Shown piece after piece: positions 1-11,895 of a DNA stretch of 55,248 bases (its first letter is position 1; every line of letters begins with the position of its first letter). The translations under genes and the position numbers were made by a program. Origin of the DNA: Pseudoalteromonas shioyasakiensis (GTDB taxonomy: Bacteria; Pseudomonadota; Gammaproteobacteria; Enterobacterales; Alteromonadaceae); contig NZ_JAKEVM010000011.1 of the NCBI RefSeq assembly GCF_022398475.1, positions 1 through 55,248 of the forward strand. The letters run 5' to 3'. The notes below the pieces were generated by a model. That model saw nothing but the letters and a program-made list of their open reading frames with translations. It was not told the origin of the DNA and did not search any database.

Positions 1-34
1 AAACAGTAATTTATATTGAATACTGTCCAATCAT

Positions 35-69
35 AAAAAAAGCCTAAACAATTTGTTTAGGCTTTTTTG
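35..69. terminator. Bidirectional intrinsic terminator
   Basis: A perfect stem (AAAAAAGCCTAAACA and its complement, AT-rich at both ends) with a short loop gives an A-run on one side and a T-run on the other, so it can end transcription from both directions. It follows the leftward gene that stops at 101. Confidence 0.8.
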
Positions 70-100
70 TGAATTCAGTTTCACCAATTATACCAGTTAG

Positions 101-424
101 CTAAGCATATACATCAACGCCAATAAGGCTTTGCACTTCGGCTCGGCGTTCTAAGTTAGCAAATTCCGTATAGGTTGAAATAGCACGACTGGTTTTTGGG
201 TTGCTTGGTTTGTCATAAATTGTTTGCTGATAGTTTAGCGACTCAGCTTTAAATTCATCAGCAATAGCAACAGCTTGAGGGCTTGATTTAACATACTCTG
301 TTGACGATTTTTGCTCAGCCGTTTGGTCTGATATCGCTTTGGGCTTATCAGTAACGGTATTTTTACGGCTATATTGACCGGGAATGTCACCGGTATAAAA
401 GCCTGAGCCAATAGGTAAAGTCAA
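101..424 (-). CDS. Small hypothetical protein, Alteromonadales type
   Basis: A 107-residue protein with no signal peptide or membrane segment. It is polar, rich in Ser, Thr, Lys and Gln, and looks disordered over its first 45 residues. The last 40 residues look more ordered (ANLERRAEVQSLIGVDVYA at the C terminus). It lies 76 bp downstream of tsaB on the same strand and is closed by the terminator at 35-69, so it may be the last gene of the yoaA/tsaB transcript. I do not recognise a function. Coding status rests on length, intact frame and a following terminator. Confidence 0.6.
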   Translation of the reverse strand: MTLPIGSGFYTGDIPGQYSRKNTVTDKPKAISDQTAEQKSSTEYVKSSPQAVAIADEFKAESLNYQQTIYDKPSNPKTSRAISTYTEFANLERRAEVQSLIGVDVYA

Positions 425-500
425 ACTCGTAATTCCACATCAAACATGACTAAATTATGTGCCATAACTGACGGGCACGCAAGTCCCGTTATTCTTTCAG

Positions 501-1193
501 TTACTCTCGGCCTGGTAGCTTTTTCCAAGTCACTGTATCACGAACATATTTAGGCTGTGCATTGGCTGCAGTCACCGTTTCACCGTTAGCGAATGCAGTG
601 GCAACCGAGGCCAGCATGTACTTCGCATCAGGCAGTAAAATGTTTTCATTTAAGCTTACATTTGCCAAATCTGTGACAAGTGCAGGATAGGTCTGCCAAC
701 CCGTACCCACCGCTGCCGCTGTTGTTTCAGGTAACGTTAGCAACTCAGGTTTAATGACTTGCTCTTCATCAACTAGTGTCATTAAGCCATTATCATCAGC
801 TTTATAATGAGCGTAATAAATCTCACCCATACGTGCATCAATCGCAGAAAACACATCGTTAGCTTGGTCTTGCTCAAACGCTTGTTGCGCCATCATCTGC
901 AATGTTGATACGCCAACCAAAGGTAAGCGTGCGGCATACGCTAAACCTTGAGCAATCGCAACACTAATACGCACGCCAGTAAAGCTACCCGGTCCTTGAC
1001 CAAAGCCAATCACATCTAAGTCGGCTAGTTTACATTGTGCCTTTGCGAGTAACTCATCAATTAAAGGCAAAATCTTTTGGCTGTGCTGCTGAGGGCACTC
1101 TTCAAAATGATGAAATGTTTGCCCTTGATAATGTAGCACCAGCGATAAAGCTTCTGTTGATGCATCTAAGGCAAGAATATTGTGTTTAATCAT
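501..1193 (-). CDS. tsaB: tRNA threonylcarbamoyladenosine biosynthesis protein TsaB
   Basis: A 230-residue TsaB (YeaZ), about the length of the E. coli protein. TsaB is the ASKHA-fold partner that, with TsaD and TsaE, transfers threonylcarbamoyl to A37 of ANN-decoding tRNAs. The N-terminal LALDASTEALSLVL strand-turn and the GFGQGPGSFTGVRI segment (about residues 63-76) are the family hallmarks. TsaB lacks the metal-binding histidines of TsaD and acts as a dimerisation scaffold. It follows yoaA with a 10-bp gap, so the two are probably cotranscribed. Confidence 0.95.
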   Translation of the reverse strand: MIKHNILALDASTEALSLVLHYQGQTFHHFEECPQQHSQKILPLIDELLAKAQCKLADLDVIGFGQGPGSFTGVRISVAIAQGLAYAARLPLVGVSTLQMMAQQAFEQDQANDVFSAIDARMGEIYYAHYKADDNGLMTLVDEEQVIKPELLTLPETTAAAVGTGWQTYPALVTDLANVSLNENILLPDAKYMLASVATAFANGETVTAANAQPKYVRDTVTWKKLPGRE

Positions 1194-1203
1194 CTAAGTT
1201 ACT

Positions 1204-3120
1204 CTAATTGATCTGTTCTAAAAACGCGTTTGCCATTGCTAAGTCGCGCGTGCGGCGCATAGGTGGCAAACTTTTTAAAAATACTTGGCCGTAATGGCGT
1301 GTTACTAGGCGGTTATCGCAAATAACCAACACACCTTTATCTTTACTATCGCGAATAAGTCGCCCTACCCCTTGCTTTAATGCAATGACCGCTTGAGGTA
1401 ATTGAATATGGGCAAATGGGTCTTTACCTTGCAGCTGGCAATCTTGCATTTTTGCTTGCAATAATGGGTCATCAGGTGCGGCAAACGGCAATTTATCAAT
1501 GATAACACAACTTAATGTGCTGCCTCTAACATCTACGCCTTCCCAAAATGAGGCTGTGCCGAGTAAAACGGCATTACCATGACGGGTAAACTTCTCAAGG
1601 ATAATGCGTTTAGACATTTGTCCTTGCATATAAACCGGATAATCCATTTGTGTGGTTAAACCTTCAGCCACTAAGTGCATCATACGATAGCTAGTAAAGA
1701 GCACGAAGCAGCGACCTTTTGCTGATTTAATCAACTCAAGGGTCAGCTTGATAATTGCATGGGGCATATTATTCGCATGAGACTCAGGTAAGTAGCGCGG
1801 TAAGCAAAGTAGCGCTTGTTGTTGGTAATCAAACGGACTTTCAACAATCATGCTTTGCGTTGGTTTTAAACCAAGGCTAGCGTTAAAGTGTTCTAATTCG
1901 TTATCGACCGATAGAGTCGCCGATGTAAACACAAAGCCTGCTCCTGTGTCTTTCATCATTTGTGCGAATTTAGCCGATACATTGAGTGGTGTAATGTTTA
2001 CCGTTAGGTATCGGCGAGTGGTTTCGTACCAATAACTATAGCCCGTTTGGGCTGTATCAAATACCCGCTCTAACTGACCTTTAAAGGCCAGCGTACGCTC
2101 AAACGGATGCTCTATTTTTTCGCTACGATCCAAGCATAACTTTAATACTTGGTATAAAAAGTCGAGGTCGCTAATGACCCGGTGCAGTGCTGCACAAATA
2201 TCTTTATCAGCCAGCTTTTCACGCCAATCACCACGGCTACCATCAACCCCAAACTGCAAGCGTAAATCTGCCACGCTAGTTTCTAACTTGTTGAGAGTTT
2301 TGCCTAATTGCAGCATGTCAGGGATATCGGCACGGTAAATTGCTCGTAAGTCATTAATTAAATCCACCAGCTTTTTGGTGCTAACACTTTCACCAAAATA
2401 GTCACTGGCAATTTCACTGAGCTGATGAGCCTCATCAAAAATATAGGCGTCTGCCGTAGGCATTAATTCAGCAAAACCTGTGTCTTTTACAGCCATATCT
2501 GCAAAGAATAAATGATGGTTGATCACCACCACGTCAGCTTCCATGGCATTTAAGCGGGCTTTACGAATGTAGCAATCTTGAAAATCGGGGCACTCTTTAC
2601 CCAAACAGTTATCTGCGGTTGAGCTAACATAAGGCAGTACTTTGGCGTCTTCTTCTATGCCAATACAATCTGCTAAATCGCCTGAACGGGTTTCACTTGC
2701 AAACTTTGCCACCATCGCGAGTTGATGCATTACATCAGGATCATCTGTTGGTACATGCGCAACATGCTGACTTAAGCGATAGGTACACAAATAATTCGCA
2801 CGGCCTTTTAAAAGGGCAACTTTTTTAGTGGCGCTTAGTGCTTTGACTAAGTTGGGTAAATCCCGATGAAACAACTGCTCTTGTAGTGCTTTTGAACCCG
2901 TTGAGATGATGGTTTTGCCTTTTGATTTTAACGCAGGCGCTAAGTAAGCGTAGGTTTTACCCGTGCCTGTGCCCGCCTCAACCACTAATTGGTGACGTTT
3001 TTTTAAGGCATCATCAACTGCAACAGCCATGTCAATTTGTGGCTGCCGAGGAGTATATCCATCAAGAGAAAGTGCAAGGGGGCCAGTGGCACTGAAAAGT
3101 TGTTTGATAAACTTCGCCAA
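1204..3120 (-). CDS. yoaA: ATP-dependent DNA helicase YoaA (DinG/XPD family)
   Basis: A 638-residue superfamily 2 helicase. Walker A GTGTGKT is at residues 50-56 and the DEAH box at 229-232. Four cysteines (C112, C172, C177, C183) lie between motifs I and II, the arrangement expected for the [4Fe-4S] cluster of XPD-like 5'-3' helicases. The C-terminal motif VI region reads QGVGRLIRDSKDKG. In E. coli YoaA works with HolC in replication-fork repair. Length and the cluster spacing favour YoaA over the longer DinG. It is followed closely by tsaB. Confidence 0.93.
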   Translation of the reverse strand: MAKFIKQLFSATGPLALSLDGYTPRQPQIDMAVAVDDALKKRHQLVVEAGTGTGKTYAYLAPALKSKGKTIISTGSKALQEQLFHRDLPNLVKALSATKKVALLKGRANYLCTYRLSQHVAHVPTDDPDVMHQLAMVAKFASETRSGDLADCIGIEEDAKVLPYVSSTADNCLGKECPDFQDCYIRKARLNAMEADVVVINHHLFFADMAVKDTGFAELMPTADAYIFDEAHQLSEIASDYFGESVSTKKLVDLINDLRAIYRADIPDMLQLGKTLNKLETSVADLRLQFGVDGSRGDWREKLADKDICAALHRVISDLDFLYQVLKLCLDRSEKIEHPFERTLAFKGQLERVFDTAQTGYSYWYETTRRYLTVNITPLNVSAKFAQMMKDTGAGFVFTSATLSVDNELEHFNASLGLKPTQSMIVESPFDYQQQALLCLPRYLPESHANNMPHAIIKLTLELIKSAKGRCFVLFTSYRMMHLVAEGLTTQMDYPVYMQGQMSKRIILEKFTRHGNAVLLGTASFWEGVDVRGSTLSCVIIDKLPFAAPDDPLLQAKMQDCQLQGKDPFAHIQLPQAVIALKQGVGRLIRDSKDKGVLVICDNRLVTRHYGQVFLKSLPPMRRTRDLAMANAFLEQIN

Positions 3121-3177
3121 TAGATTAAAAGTGATGGGCAGATTTTACGTAACTGACTTGCCAAGGGCAAGACTAAA

Positions 3178-3198
3178 TGAGGAAGCAAGGCTTCCTCA
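3178..3198 (-). terminator. Hairpin after the M28 peptidase
   Basis: A perfect 9-bp stem TGAGGAAGC/GCTTCCTCA with a 3-nt loop lies 27 bp beyond the stop of the peptidase gene. The T-run on the minus strand is short, so termination may be weak. Confidence 0.5.
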
Positions 3199-3224
3199 TG
3201 GTTAAAAGTATGATTGGGTTTAAA

Positions 3225-5087
3225 TCATTGTCCTTGAATCGTTAATGTAACGCCCGATGCAGCTCGGTAACCTTGTAAATCTATGTACCAAGTGCCAGCT
3301 TGTGGGTTATCAAATTGACAACTTTCTTCGTTACCATTTTTGTACGGCCGACATAGATAATTTGAACTTGTTGACGCTGAGCCATAGTTAACATACAAAT
3401 CTGCATCGCCACTACCGCCAGTAATCGTCACCGTTAAATTACTAAGGCCTGCTGGAATTTGTTGAGTAAAGCGCTGCCAACTTCCGGTAGCCACACTCAC
3501 GTTTGTCTCAGTTCGGTCAACGTTTTCGCCGCCACCTGAGGTGCTATAACTTCCCGTGAGTGACACATTCGAAATCTCATTCCACGCTTCAACCATGACA
3601 TGATACTTGCCAGTTTGAACTGACGACATCACACAACTTTCATTACTTGTAGAGGTTGTACTTTTACAATCAAAGTCCTGTAAGGTCGGCTTAGCGCCAA
3701 ATTTAACGTATAAATCAGCATCGCCCGAGCCGCCCTCTGTTACAAACTCAAGGTTACTGCTCATTGCGGGTACATCAAGTGTAAAGAGTAACTGATCTTT
3801 TGCTGCGCCCGACAAACCTGTTTTAGCTACGCCATTTTCAAGCTGATTAGTCGGCTCAGTTACAACATCACCAGCGTTCTTTGCCATTTCAGCAACATAG
3901 CTCACTGCCAATTTTGCAAATTTACTGGCGTGAGCCGCATCAAATTGGGCATCATTTGATGTGTGGATCAATGGGTTAATATCACTCATTGTTGATTCAA
4001 ATGGCATTGAGGCGGCAAACCCTTGTTGATACCAAGAGGCATGATCTGAGCAGCCATAACCACATTGATCAAAGCCATAGCTCACTGTGGGCTGGTAAGC
4101 ATCGAGCAACTGCGATAAATACTGATTTTGCGATGAGTTAGTGTAGTCGGTCATCATCACAATATCTGTGTTGCTGCCGTTATTGCCAGTCATATCAAAC
4201 TGCACCATACCTACAACATTCTTACCCTGAGTTTTATAACTCTGAGCAATATCTTTTGAGCCCCTAAGACCCACTTCTTCAGCGGCAAACCCCATAATTT
4301 GCATGGTTCGCTGAGGTTGGTAGTTATTTTCCACAATTGCTTTAAGGGTTTGTGTGAGCACTGCAATACCAGAGGCATTATCATCTGCACCAGGAGCACG
4401 ACCATTACTTGGATTAGACTGATTGATTGAGTCTAAATGACCACCAATAACGACGATTTCATCTGCTTTTTCTGCACCAGGAATGGTCACAATAACTGAT
4501 GATTGCGAAAAACTATGGTTAAAATACTCAACGCTTATATCACTGCGGCTACTGGCTATTTGCTGCCAATGGCTCTTTAACCAATCGGCTGCATCAACAC
4601 CACTTTGCACTGAATAATATCGGTTATGAAAGTTCATCATGCTATTAACCGTATCGCTCAGTTCGCTACTATCAATCGATGATATTAGTGCGTTAACTGT
4701 CGTGGCATTATCAATACTGTAGTTTACTAGGCTCGCATTCATAGCTGTCTGAGCTACAGCATTTAATTGCTGAGTATAGAGCTCGGCATCTGCTAATGAG
4801 TCATGGGCTACAAAACCACCGCAGCGATGATAGTTATCGTGCATAAACTCACTTAATCCAGCGATATCCTGCTTGTTAACGCGCATAAAATTAACTTGAT
4901 TCAAAGCCGATTTTTGCATCGCAAAATTGCTGTTTTGTTTACGTTTACTCAGTGTATCTTGTTGAAAGTGCTCTGCAGCAAGGGCATCAATGGTGACCCA
5001 AATTGTTTCGTCTTGCGCTGCATAACTTAGTTGGCTCAGTGACAGTGTGGCAAAGCCCATTAAGCACTGTGTTAGACGGGTTGTCAT
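3225..5087 (-). CDS. Secreted M28 leucyl aminopeptidase with two PPC domains
   Basis: Start chosen at 5087, where AAAGGA lies 7 nt upstream and a signal peptide follows (cleavage near LSYA-AQDE). The 620-residue product aligns by eye with the Vibrio proteolyticus-type aminopeptidase: the di-zinc ligands fall in GGHLDS, GADDNASG, AAEEVGLRG, QFDMTGN and IHTSNDAQFD. Two pre-peptidase C-terminal (PPC) beta domains, at about residues 400-495 and 525-620, each contain [10 protein letters not shown]. The protein should be exported and removes N-terminal residues from extracellular peptides. It lies just downstream of the M4 protease with a terminator between them, so expression may be partly independent. 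Confidence 0.93.
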   Translation of the reverse strand: MTTRLTQCLMGFATLSLSQLSYAAQDETIWVTIDALAAEHFQQDTLSKRKQNSNFAMQKSALNQVNFMRVNKQDIAGLSEFMHDNYHRCGGFVAHDSLADAELYTQQLNAVAQTAMNASLVNYSIDNATTVNALISSIDSSELSDTVNSMMNFHNRYYSVQSGVDAADWLKSHWQQIASSRSDISVEYFNHSFSQSSVIVTIPGAEKADEIVVIGGHLDSINQSNPSNGRAPGADDNASGIAVLTQTLKAIVENNYQPQRTMQIMGFAAEEVGLRGSKDIAQSYKTQGKNVVGMVQFDMTGNNGSNTDIVMMTDYTNSSQNQYLSQLLDAYQPTVSYGFDQCGYGCSDHASWYQQGFAASMPFESTMSDINPLIHTSNDAQFDAAHASKFAKLAVSYVAEMAKNAGDVVTEPTNQLENGVAKTGLSGAAKDQLLFTLDVPAMSSNLEFVTEGGSGDADLYVKFGAKPTLQDFDCKSTTSTSNESCVMSSVQTGKYHVMVEAWNEISNVSLTGSYSTSGGGENVDRTETNVSVATGSWQRFTQQIPAGLSNLTVTITGGSGDADLYVNYGSASTSSNYLCRPYKNGNEESCQFDNPQAGTWYIDLQGYRAASGVTLTIQGQ

Positions 5088-5123
5088 AATCAATCCTTTT
5101 ATGATTTGCATTTTAATGAAAAT

Positions 5124-5147
5124 AAAAAAAGGGAGCCGAAGCTCCCT
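5124..5147 (-). terminator. Intrinsic terminator of the M4 protease gene
   Basis: On the minus strand GGGAGC-TTCG-GCTCCC forms a stem with a stable UUCG tetraloop, followed by a run of seven T. It sits between the M4 and M28 protease genes. Confidence 0.88.
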
Positions 5148-5157
5148 AAAAGGGTGG

Positions 5158-7741
<2,584 letters not shown>

Positions 7742-8821
7742 ATGATTACTGATCTGATACAAAACGAATGGCTAAATGAGCCATGGCTGGTCGTCATTGG
7801 TGGTACTGTATTAGCCGCCACAGCTTTGTTTTTATTAAAGTTTGTAATCATCTATTGCTTAAAGAAATGGACCCAACGAACCGACTTTGTTTTCGACTCA
7901 TTACTGGTTGACTCACTGTCTACACCATTAACCTTATGCACAATGATGGTGCTTGTGATCATTTTTGGTCAGTTATTAAACACCACCGGCTTTATGGCTG
8001 AGCACCCCTTACCTATTGCGGCCACCGCTAAAGCCATTTGTATTTTTGCCTTAGTGTTATTTTTAGACCATTTCTTATTTGGCACCGTTGATTATTACAG
8101 CGCCCGCTCTGTAGTGGTTTCGAATAGTCATAGCATCATTAAAGGCTTGATCCGCTGCGCAATTGTGTGTGTTGGCTTATTGGTGTTATTAGGCACGTTG
8201 GGTATATCAATCACTCCGATTATTGCCTCTTTGGGCATTACCTCTCTTGCCGTCGCTTTGGCTTTACAACCGACACTCGAAAACTTCTTCTCTGGCGTTC
8301 AGTTGGTGATTGATAAACCTATTCGGGTCGGCGACTTTATAGAGCTTGAAAGTGGCGATCAAGGCTTTGTTGAGAAAATTGGTTGGCGCTCAACCTGGGT
8401 AAAAATGTTGCCAAATAACATGATAGTCATCCCCAATAGTCAGCTGTCTAAATCGCGCATCATTAACTATTTTTACCCAGAAAAAGAGCTCAGCGTCCCC
8501 GTCGAAGTGGGTGTTCATTATGGCTCCGACCTTGAAAAAGTTGAGCAGGTTACGTTGGATGTAGCAAGGCAGATATTAAAAAGCCATAAATGGGGCATCG
8601 ATGATTACGAAACCTTTGTGGTCTTTCATACATTTGATCAATCAAGCATCAATTTTACGGTGATGTTAAGAGCAAAAGAGTACTTTAACCGCTTTTGGGT
8701 AAAATCAGCTTTTATTAAAGCATTACACCAACGTTACGCAGAAGAAGGAATTGTTATTCCTTACCCAATCAGAGCTATTAATACCAGCCAAGAATCAGCC
8801 CAGTTTAAACAGGCTGATTGA
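7742..8821 (+). CDS. MscS-family mechanosensitive ion channel
   Basis: A 359-residue inner-membrane protein with about four hydrophobic segments before the conserved pore helix (SLGITSLAVALALQPTLEN, about residues 160-178). The soluble beta and alpha/beta MscS domains follow; FSGVQLVIDKPIRVGDFIEL marks the beta-domain entry. Channels of this family open under membrane tension and release solutes during hypo-osmotic shock. It is longer than E. coli MscS (286 residues) because of extra N-terminal helices. Its neighbour is a Na+/H+ antiporter on the same strand, which fits a salt and turgor theme. Confidence 0.92.
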   Translation: MITDLIQNEWLNEPWLVVIGGTVLAATALFLLKFVIIYCLKKWTQRTDFVFDSLLVDSLSTPLTLCTMMVLVIIFGQLLNTTGFMAEHPLPIAATAKAICIFALVLFLDHFLFGTVDYYSARSVVVSNSHSIIKGLIRCAIVCVGLLVLLGTLGISITPIIASLGITSLAVALALQPTLENFFSGVQLVIDKPIRVGDFIELESGDQGFVEKIGWRSTWVKMLPNNMIVIPNSQLSKSRIINYFYPEKELSVPVEVGVHYGSDLEKVEQVTLDVARQILKSHKWGIDDYETFVVFHTFDQSSINFTVMLRAKEYFNRFWVKSAFIKALHQRYAEEGIVIPYPIRAINTSQESAQFKQAD

Positions 8822-8864
8822 CCTAACTGAGGTTATCACTATTGCGCTTTTATCAGGTTTATTT

Positions 8865-8880
8865 TGTCTCTTTTGAGACA
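8865..8880. repeat. Short dyad TGTCTC-TTTT-GAGACA
   Basis: A perfect 6-bp inverted repeat with a 4-nt centre lies 44 bp after mscS. It could be a weak terminator stem or an operator for the antiporter transcript; the sequence does not decide. Confidence 0.4.
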
Positions 8881-8987
8881 TTATTAACAGCGATTATACA
8901 TATGCAATCAGCACCTTGAATTTTTACTCTAAAATGTCATAAAAATCGCATAAACACTGTGACATACCTATATTAGAGGCGTACTAT

Positions 8988-9050
8988 ATGCGGCCAGAAA
9001 GTGACTGCTTTCTGCGTCTTGTTATAAAAATATTTAAGGTCAAACAATGA
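8988..9050 (+). CDS. Candidate 20-codon upstream ORF coupled to the antiporter gene
   Basis: ATG at 8988 has GAGG 8 nt upstream. The frame runs 20 sense codons and stops at a TGA (9048-9050) that overlaps the antiporter start in an ATGA junction. A perfect 7-bp hairpin CAGAAAG-TGACTG-CTTTCTG (8995-9014) lies inside it. The arrangement suggests translational coupling or a leader-peptide control of the antiporter. It is a prediction from layout only; conservation is untested. Confidence 0.4.
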   Translation: MRPESDCFLRLVIKIFKVKQ

Positions 9051-10330
9051 ATGCTTGGTACCTCATTTGTTTTCTTTCAGCATTAGCTATTTTTATTGCT
9101 TTTGCTAACCAATATATCCTCAAAATGCAAACCACGATTGCTATAACAACAGGCTCTGTTGTTATTTCTTTGCTTCTTATACTTGCCGTTAAAATGCTCG
9201 GTGATAGCACGGCCCTCGAAATGACTCAAATTGTCTCAAGTATCAACTTTAATCAGTTGCTACTAAAAGGCATGCTCGGGTTTTTACTATTCGCAGGTGC
9301 GCTGGAAATCAACTTAGCAGCCCTTCGTAAACAACGGTGGGAAATTACCGCATTAGTGTTATTTTCAACCATAACCTCAACGGTCATTGTTGGTTACTTA
9401 AGCTATTATTTGTTTGCTTTTGTAGGCTGGCCTGTACCGTTTATTTACTGCTTGTTGTTTGGTGCTTTAATCAGCCCAACCGACCCGATTGCAGTGTTAG
9501 CCATTATTAAACAAATGCGAGCCCCAGAAGGTATTTCTGTGCAAGTTGAAGGTGAGTCTTTGTTTAATGATGGTATTGGTTTGGTGATTTTCACAACGAT
9601 ATTTTCAGTGGCCTTTTATGGCACCGAAGCCACCTTTACTGACGTTGCTGAATTGTTCTTAGTTGATGCAATTGGCGGTATAGTGTTTGGTCTCGTGATT
9701 GCGTTAGTCGGGCATTTTTTAATTATTAATAGCCGCGATGTTAACATTCGTTTGCTACTAACCTTGACCATTCCAACAGCCGGCTTTGCAGCAGCGAATA
9801 TTTGGGAAATCTCAGGTGCACTTGCTATGGTCACCAGTGGTATTTTACTTGGCAATATTACTCGTTCAAAAGCAACAGAGCGTACGGGGCCTGAAGATAC
9901 TCGCTACGTGAAAGACTTTTGGCATGCCACCGATAGCTTTTTAAACGCCTTGCTGTTTTTGATTATCGGTATGCTCATCGTCACTATGCCGATTACTCTT
10001 GAAGAAATTGGCTTAGGTTTACTGATGGTACCCGTGGTGTTGCTAGCGCGATTCATAAGTGTAGGTGCGCCATTTGTATTCTTTAAAAAGTATCGCCAAT
10101 ACGATAAGCACTCGGTGAAAATACTCACTTGGGGTGGCTTACGGGGTGGTCTAGCGCTGGCAATGGCAGCTGCCATCCCACGCGATCAAGTAATGATTGC
10201 AGGCTCAGACCTTCATAACCTAATTGTTATTGTCACCTACGTGGTAGTGATTTTCTCGATTATCGTACAAGGTTTAACAATTTCGCCGTTGATCCAAAGT
10301 AGTATTCAATCAGCAGAAGCAAAAAATTAA
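9047..10330 (+). CDS. CPA1-family Na+/H+ antiporter (NhaP-like)
   Basis: A 427-residue inner-membrane protein with about 12 hydrophobic segments, an N-terminal one at residues 3-20. CPA1 marks are SPTDPIAVLAI (about residues 143-153) and GESLFNDGIGLVIF (about 168-181), whose Asp residues form the ion-binding centre. GGLRGGLALAMAAAIP near residue 370 is also typical. It exchanges internal Na+ (or K+) for protons to control pH and salt. Length is close to NhaP; there is no cytoplasmic RCK/TrkA domain. A short upstream ORF overlaps its start. Confidence 0.92.
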   Translation: MNAWYLICFLSALAIFIAFANQYILKMQTTIAITTGSVVISLLLILAVKMLGDSTALEMTQIVSSINFNQLLLKGMLGFLLFAGALEINLAALRKQRWEITALVLFSTITSTVIVGYLSYYLFAFVGWPVPFIYCLLFGALISPTDPIAVLAIIKQMRAPEGISVQVEGESLFNDGIGLVIFTTIFSVAFYGTEATFTDVAELFLVDAIGGIVFGLVIALVGHFLIINSRDVNIRLLLTLTIPTAGFAAANIWEISGALAMVTSGILLGNITRSKATERTGPEDTRYVKDFWHATDSFLNALLFLIIGMLIVTMPITLEEIGLGLLMVPVVLLARFISVGAPFVFFKKYRQYDKHSVKILTWGGLRGGLALAMAAAIPRDQVMIAGSDLHNLIVIVTYVVVIFSIIVQGLTISPLIQSSIQSAEAKN

Positions 10331-10346
10331 GCACAGCTTTTTGCTC

Positions 10347-10374
10347 TAAAGGCTCGTTTATCGGGCCTTTTTTT
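10347..10374. terminator. Shared convergent terminator
   Basis: AAAGGCTCG-TTTAT-CGGGCCTTT (one G-T pair) followed by T7 ends the antiporter transcript. It overlaps the last bases of the convergent diguanylate cyclase gene. Confidence 0.8.
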
Positions 10375-11323
10375 GTGCTTTATCGGCATACATTCGCGCG
10401 TCAGCAGCAGACAGCAATTTAGTTAGTGAGCAAGGTTGCTGACCAGAAAAATCAGCAATGCCATAAGAAAAGCCAAGCTCAACTTGGTTATTAAAGCTAT
10501 TAGGTAAGTCACTGAATGACAACAACAAGCGTTGCATTATGTTGTCGCATTCGCTGGTATTTAAATCTGTAAATAAAATCACAAACTCATCACCGCTCAA
10601 ACGTGCATATAAATCAGCCTTGCGACAACAGTTCTCTAGTAATCCAGCAAAATCTCTCAGTACTCTATCGCCAGCAGCATGACCAAATTTATCGTTAATC
10701 GCTTTAAAATTATCTAAATCAATAAACACTAATTTTGCTTTTAAATGCTGGCGAATACATAAATCAAGGTAATGCTCTGCGGTGCTAATGAAACCGCGAC
10801 GATTAGGCAATAAAGTAAGCTCATCGGTAGTTGCTAACTGCATGATTGCAAACTCTCGCTCGACGATTGCTGCAAAGTCTTGTAAGGCTTTAATTTCTTG
10901 TTTGTTAAAACTGCGCGGTTGATGATCGATAAGGCACAAAGTGCCAATTCTATTTCCTGATTTAAGTGTAATTGGGCAGCCCGCATAAAAACGGATATTC
11001 GGATCTCCCATTACCAGTGGGTTATCAGCAAAACGCTTATCATTTAAGGCATTTTCAACCACAAGCGGGTCTTTGTATAAAATTGCATGGGCGCATAAAG
11101 AAACGTCTCTTGCGGTCTCTGTCACATCTAGCCCTACACATGACTTAAACCACTGTCTGTGCTCGTCAATTAAACTGATAACACAAATTGGTACAGAGAA
11201 AAATTGCTGGGCAAGGCGAGTAATTCGGTCAAAGGCGGGTTCACTTTGAGAGTCTAAAAGATCTAATGAGCGAAGCTCTTCAAGCCTAGCTTGCTCATTT
11301 AATGGCACTGAGGGTCGTTCCAT
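10358..11323 (-). CDS. GAF-GGDEF diguanylate cyclase
   Basis: Start placed at ATG 11323 (MERPSVPLNEQ), with AAGG upstream; the longer frame adds 25 unlikely residues. The 321-residue protein has a GAF domain (about residues 20-155, with the common FDRITRLAQQFF and SLCAHAIL segments) followed by a GGDEF domain. The active site is SGDEF, a tolerated variant, and RKAD five residues before it is an inhibitory I-site for c-di-GMP. No membrane segments, so it should be cytosolic and sense a small ligand or redox state through GAF. It probably makes c-di-GMP for the motile/sessile switch. Confidence 0.92.
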   Translation of the reverse strand: MERPSVPLNEQARLEELRSLDLLDSQSEPAFDRITRLAQQFFSVPICVISLIDEHRQWFKSCVGLDVTETARDVSLCAHAILYKDPLVVENALNDKRFADNPLVMGDPNIRFYAGCPITLKSGNRIGTLCLIDHQPRSFNKQEIKALQDFAAIVEREFAIMQLATTDELTLLPNRRGFISTAEHYLDLCIRQHLKAKLVFIDLDNFKAINDKFGHAAGDRVLRDFAGLLENCCRKADLYARLSGDEFVILFTDLNTSECDNIMQRLLLSFSDLPNSFNNQVELGFSYGIADFSGQQPCSLTKLLSAADARMYADKAQKKAR

Positions 11324-11413
11324 TGAATTGCCTTGTAAGTTACAACACAAGTGTTTCTTAACGTTAGCAGAAAAAACCGCACAGTTGCATAAAAACAAAT
11401 TTTATATTGAGTA

Positions 11414-11647
11414 TTAAGCCCATGTATCTAGGTGTTTATTACCCTCTTCATCTTCTTCTATGACACTTTTGTTACCTTTATCTTCTTTTTTAGCGGCTTT
11501 TTTGCGGCGTTCTATTTCACGTTTTTGGCGCTTTTCAAGCTCAATTCGCTGCACGTTCGCATCTTTTACGCCCGCAATATGAAACGCACCTTTACTTTCC
11601 AACTGTAAGCGCGTAATTCGACCTAAAAAGGGGATCATGATATCCAT
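11414..11647 (-). CDS. Small highly charged hypothetical protein
   Basis: 77 residues from ATG 11647, preceded by AGGAGG at 6 nt; a GTG six bases earlier overlaps that Shine-Dalgarno sequence and is less likely. The N terminus MDIMIPFLGRITRL is hydrophobic and the middle (about residues 35-60) is a run of Lys, Arg and Glu likely to be helical. The C terminus is acidic. No recognised domain. The strong ribosome site supports a real gene. Confidence 0.65.
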   Translation of the reverse strand: MDIMIPFLGRITRLQLESKGAFHIAGVKDANVQRIELEKRQKREIERRKKAAKKEDKGNKSVIEEDEEGNKHLDTWA

Positions 11648-11825
11648 TTGCACCTCCTACTGTACCTACTATCTAACCGTTATATATCGGCAGTTATAAG
11701 ATATACTTTAATTTCGCAAAAAAATGCTTGCCAAAGATTAGCAAAGCATGTTTATCTATATACGTAACTTATTTAAACAGATATACGCACTGGTTTACAC
11801 AAACGAGTGAAATACAGGAAAAATT

Positions 11826-11876
11826 ATGCGCTTCAATCTGACAACTATCCATCATCACCATCATTCACCGGAATAG
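11826..11876 (+). CDS. hisL: his operon leader peptide
   Basis: A 16-residue frame, MRFNLTTIHHHHHSPE, with five consecutive His codons lies 127 bp before hisG. A ribosome stalling on these codons when charged tRNA-His is scarce controls the downstream attenuator, as in the enterobacterial his leader. No Shine-Dalgarno is clear beyond AGGAAAA (11817-11823). Confidence 0.93.
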   Translation: MRFNLTTIHHHHHSPE

Positions 11877-11895
11877 CCTGTCAGGTTTTTCGCTG

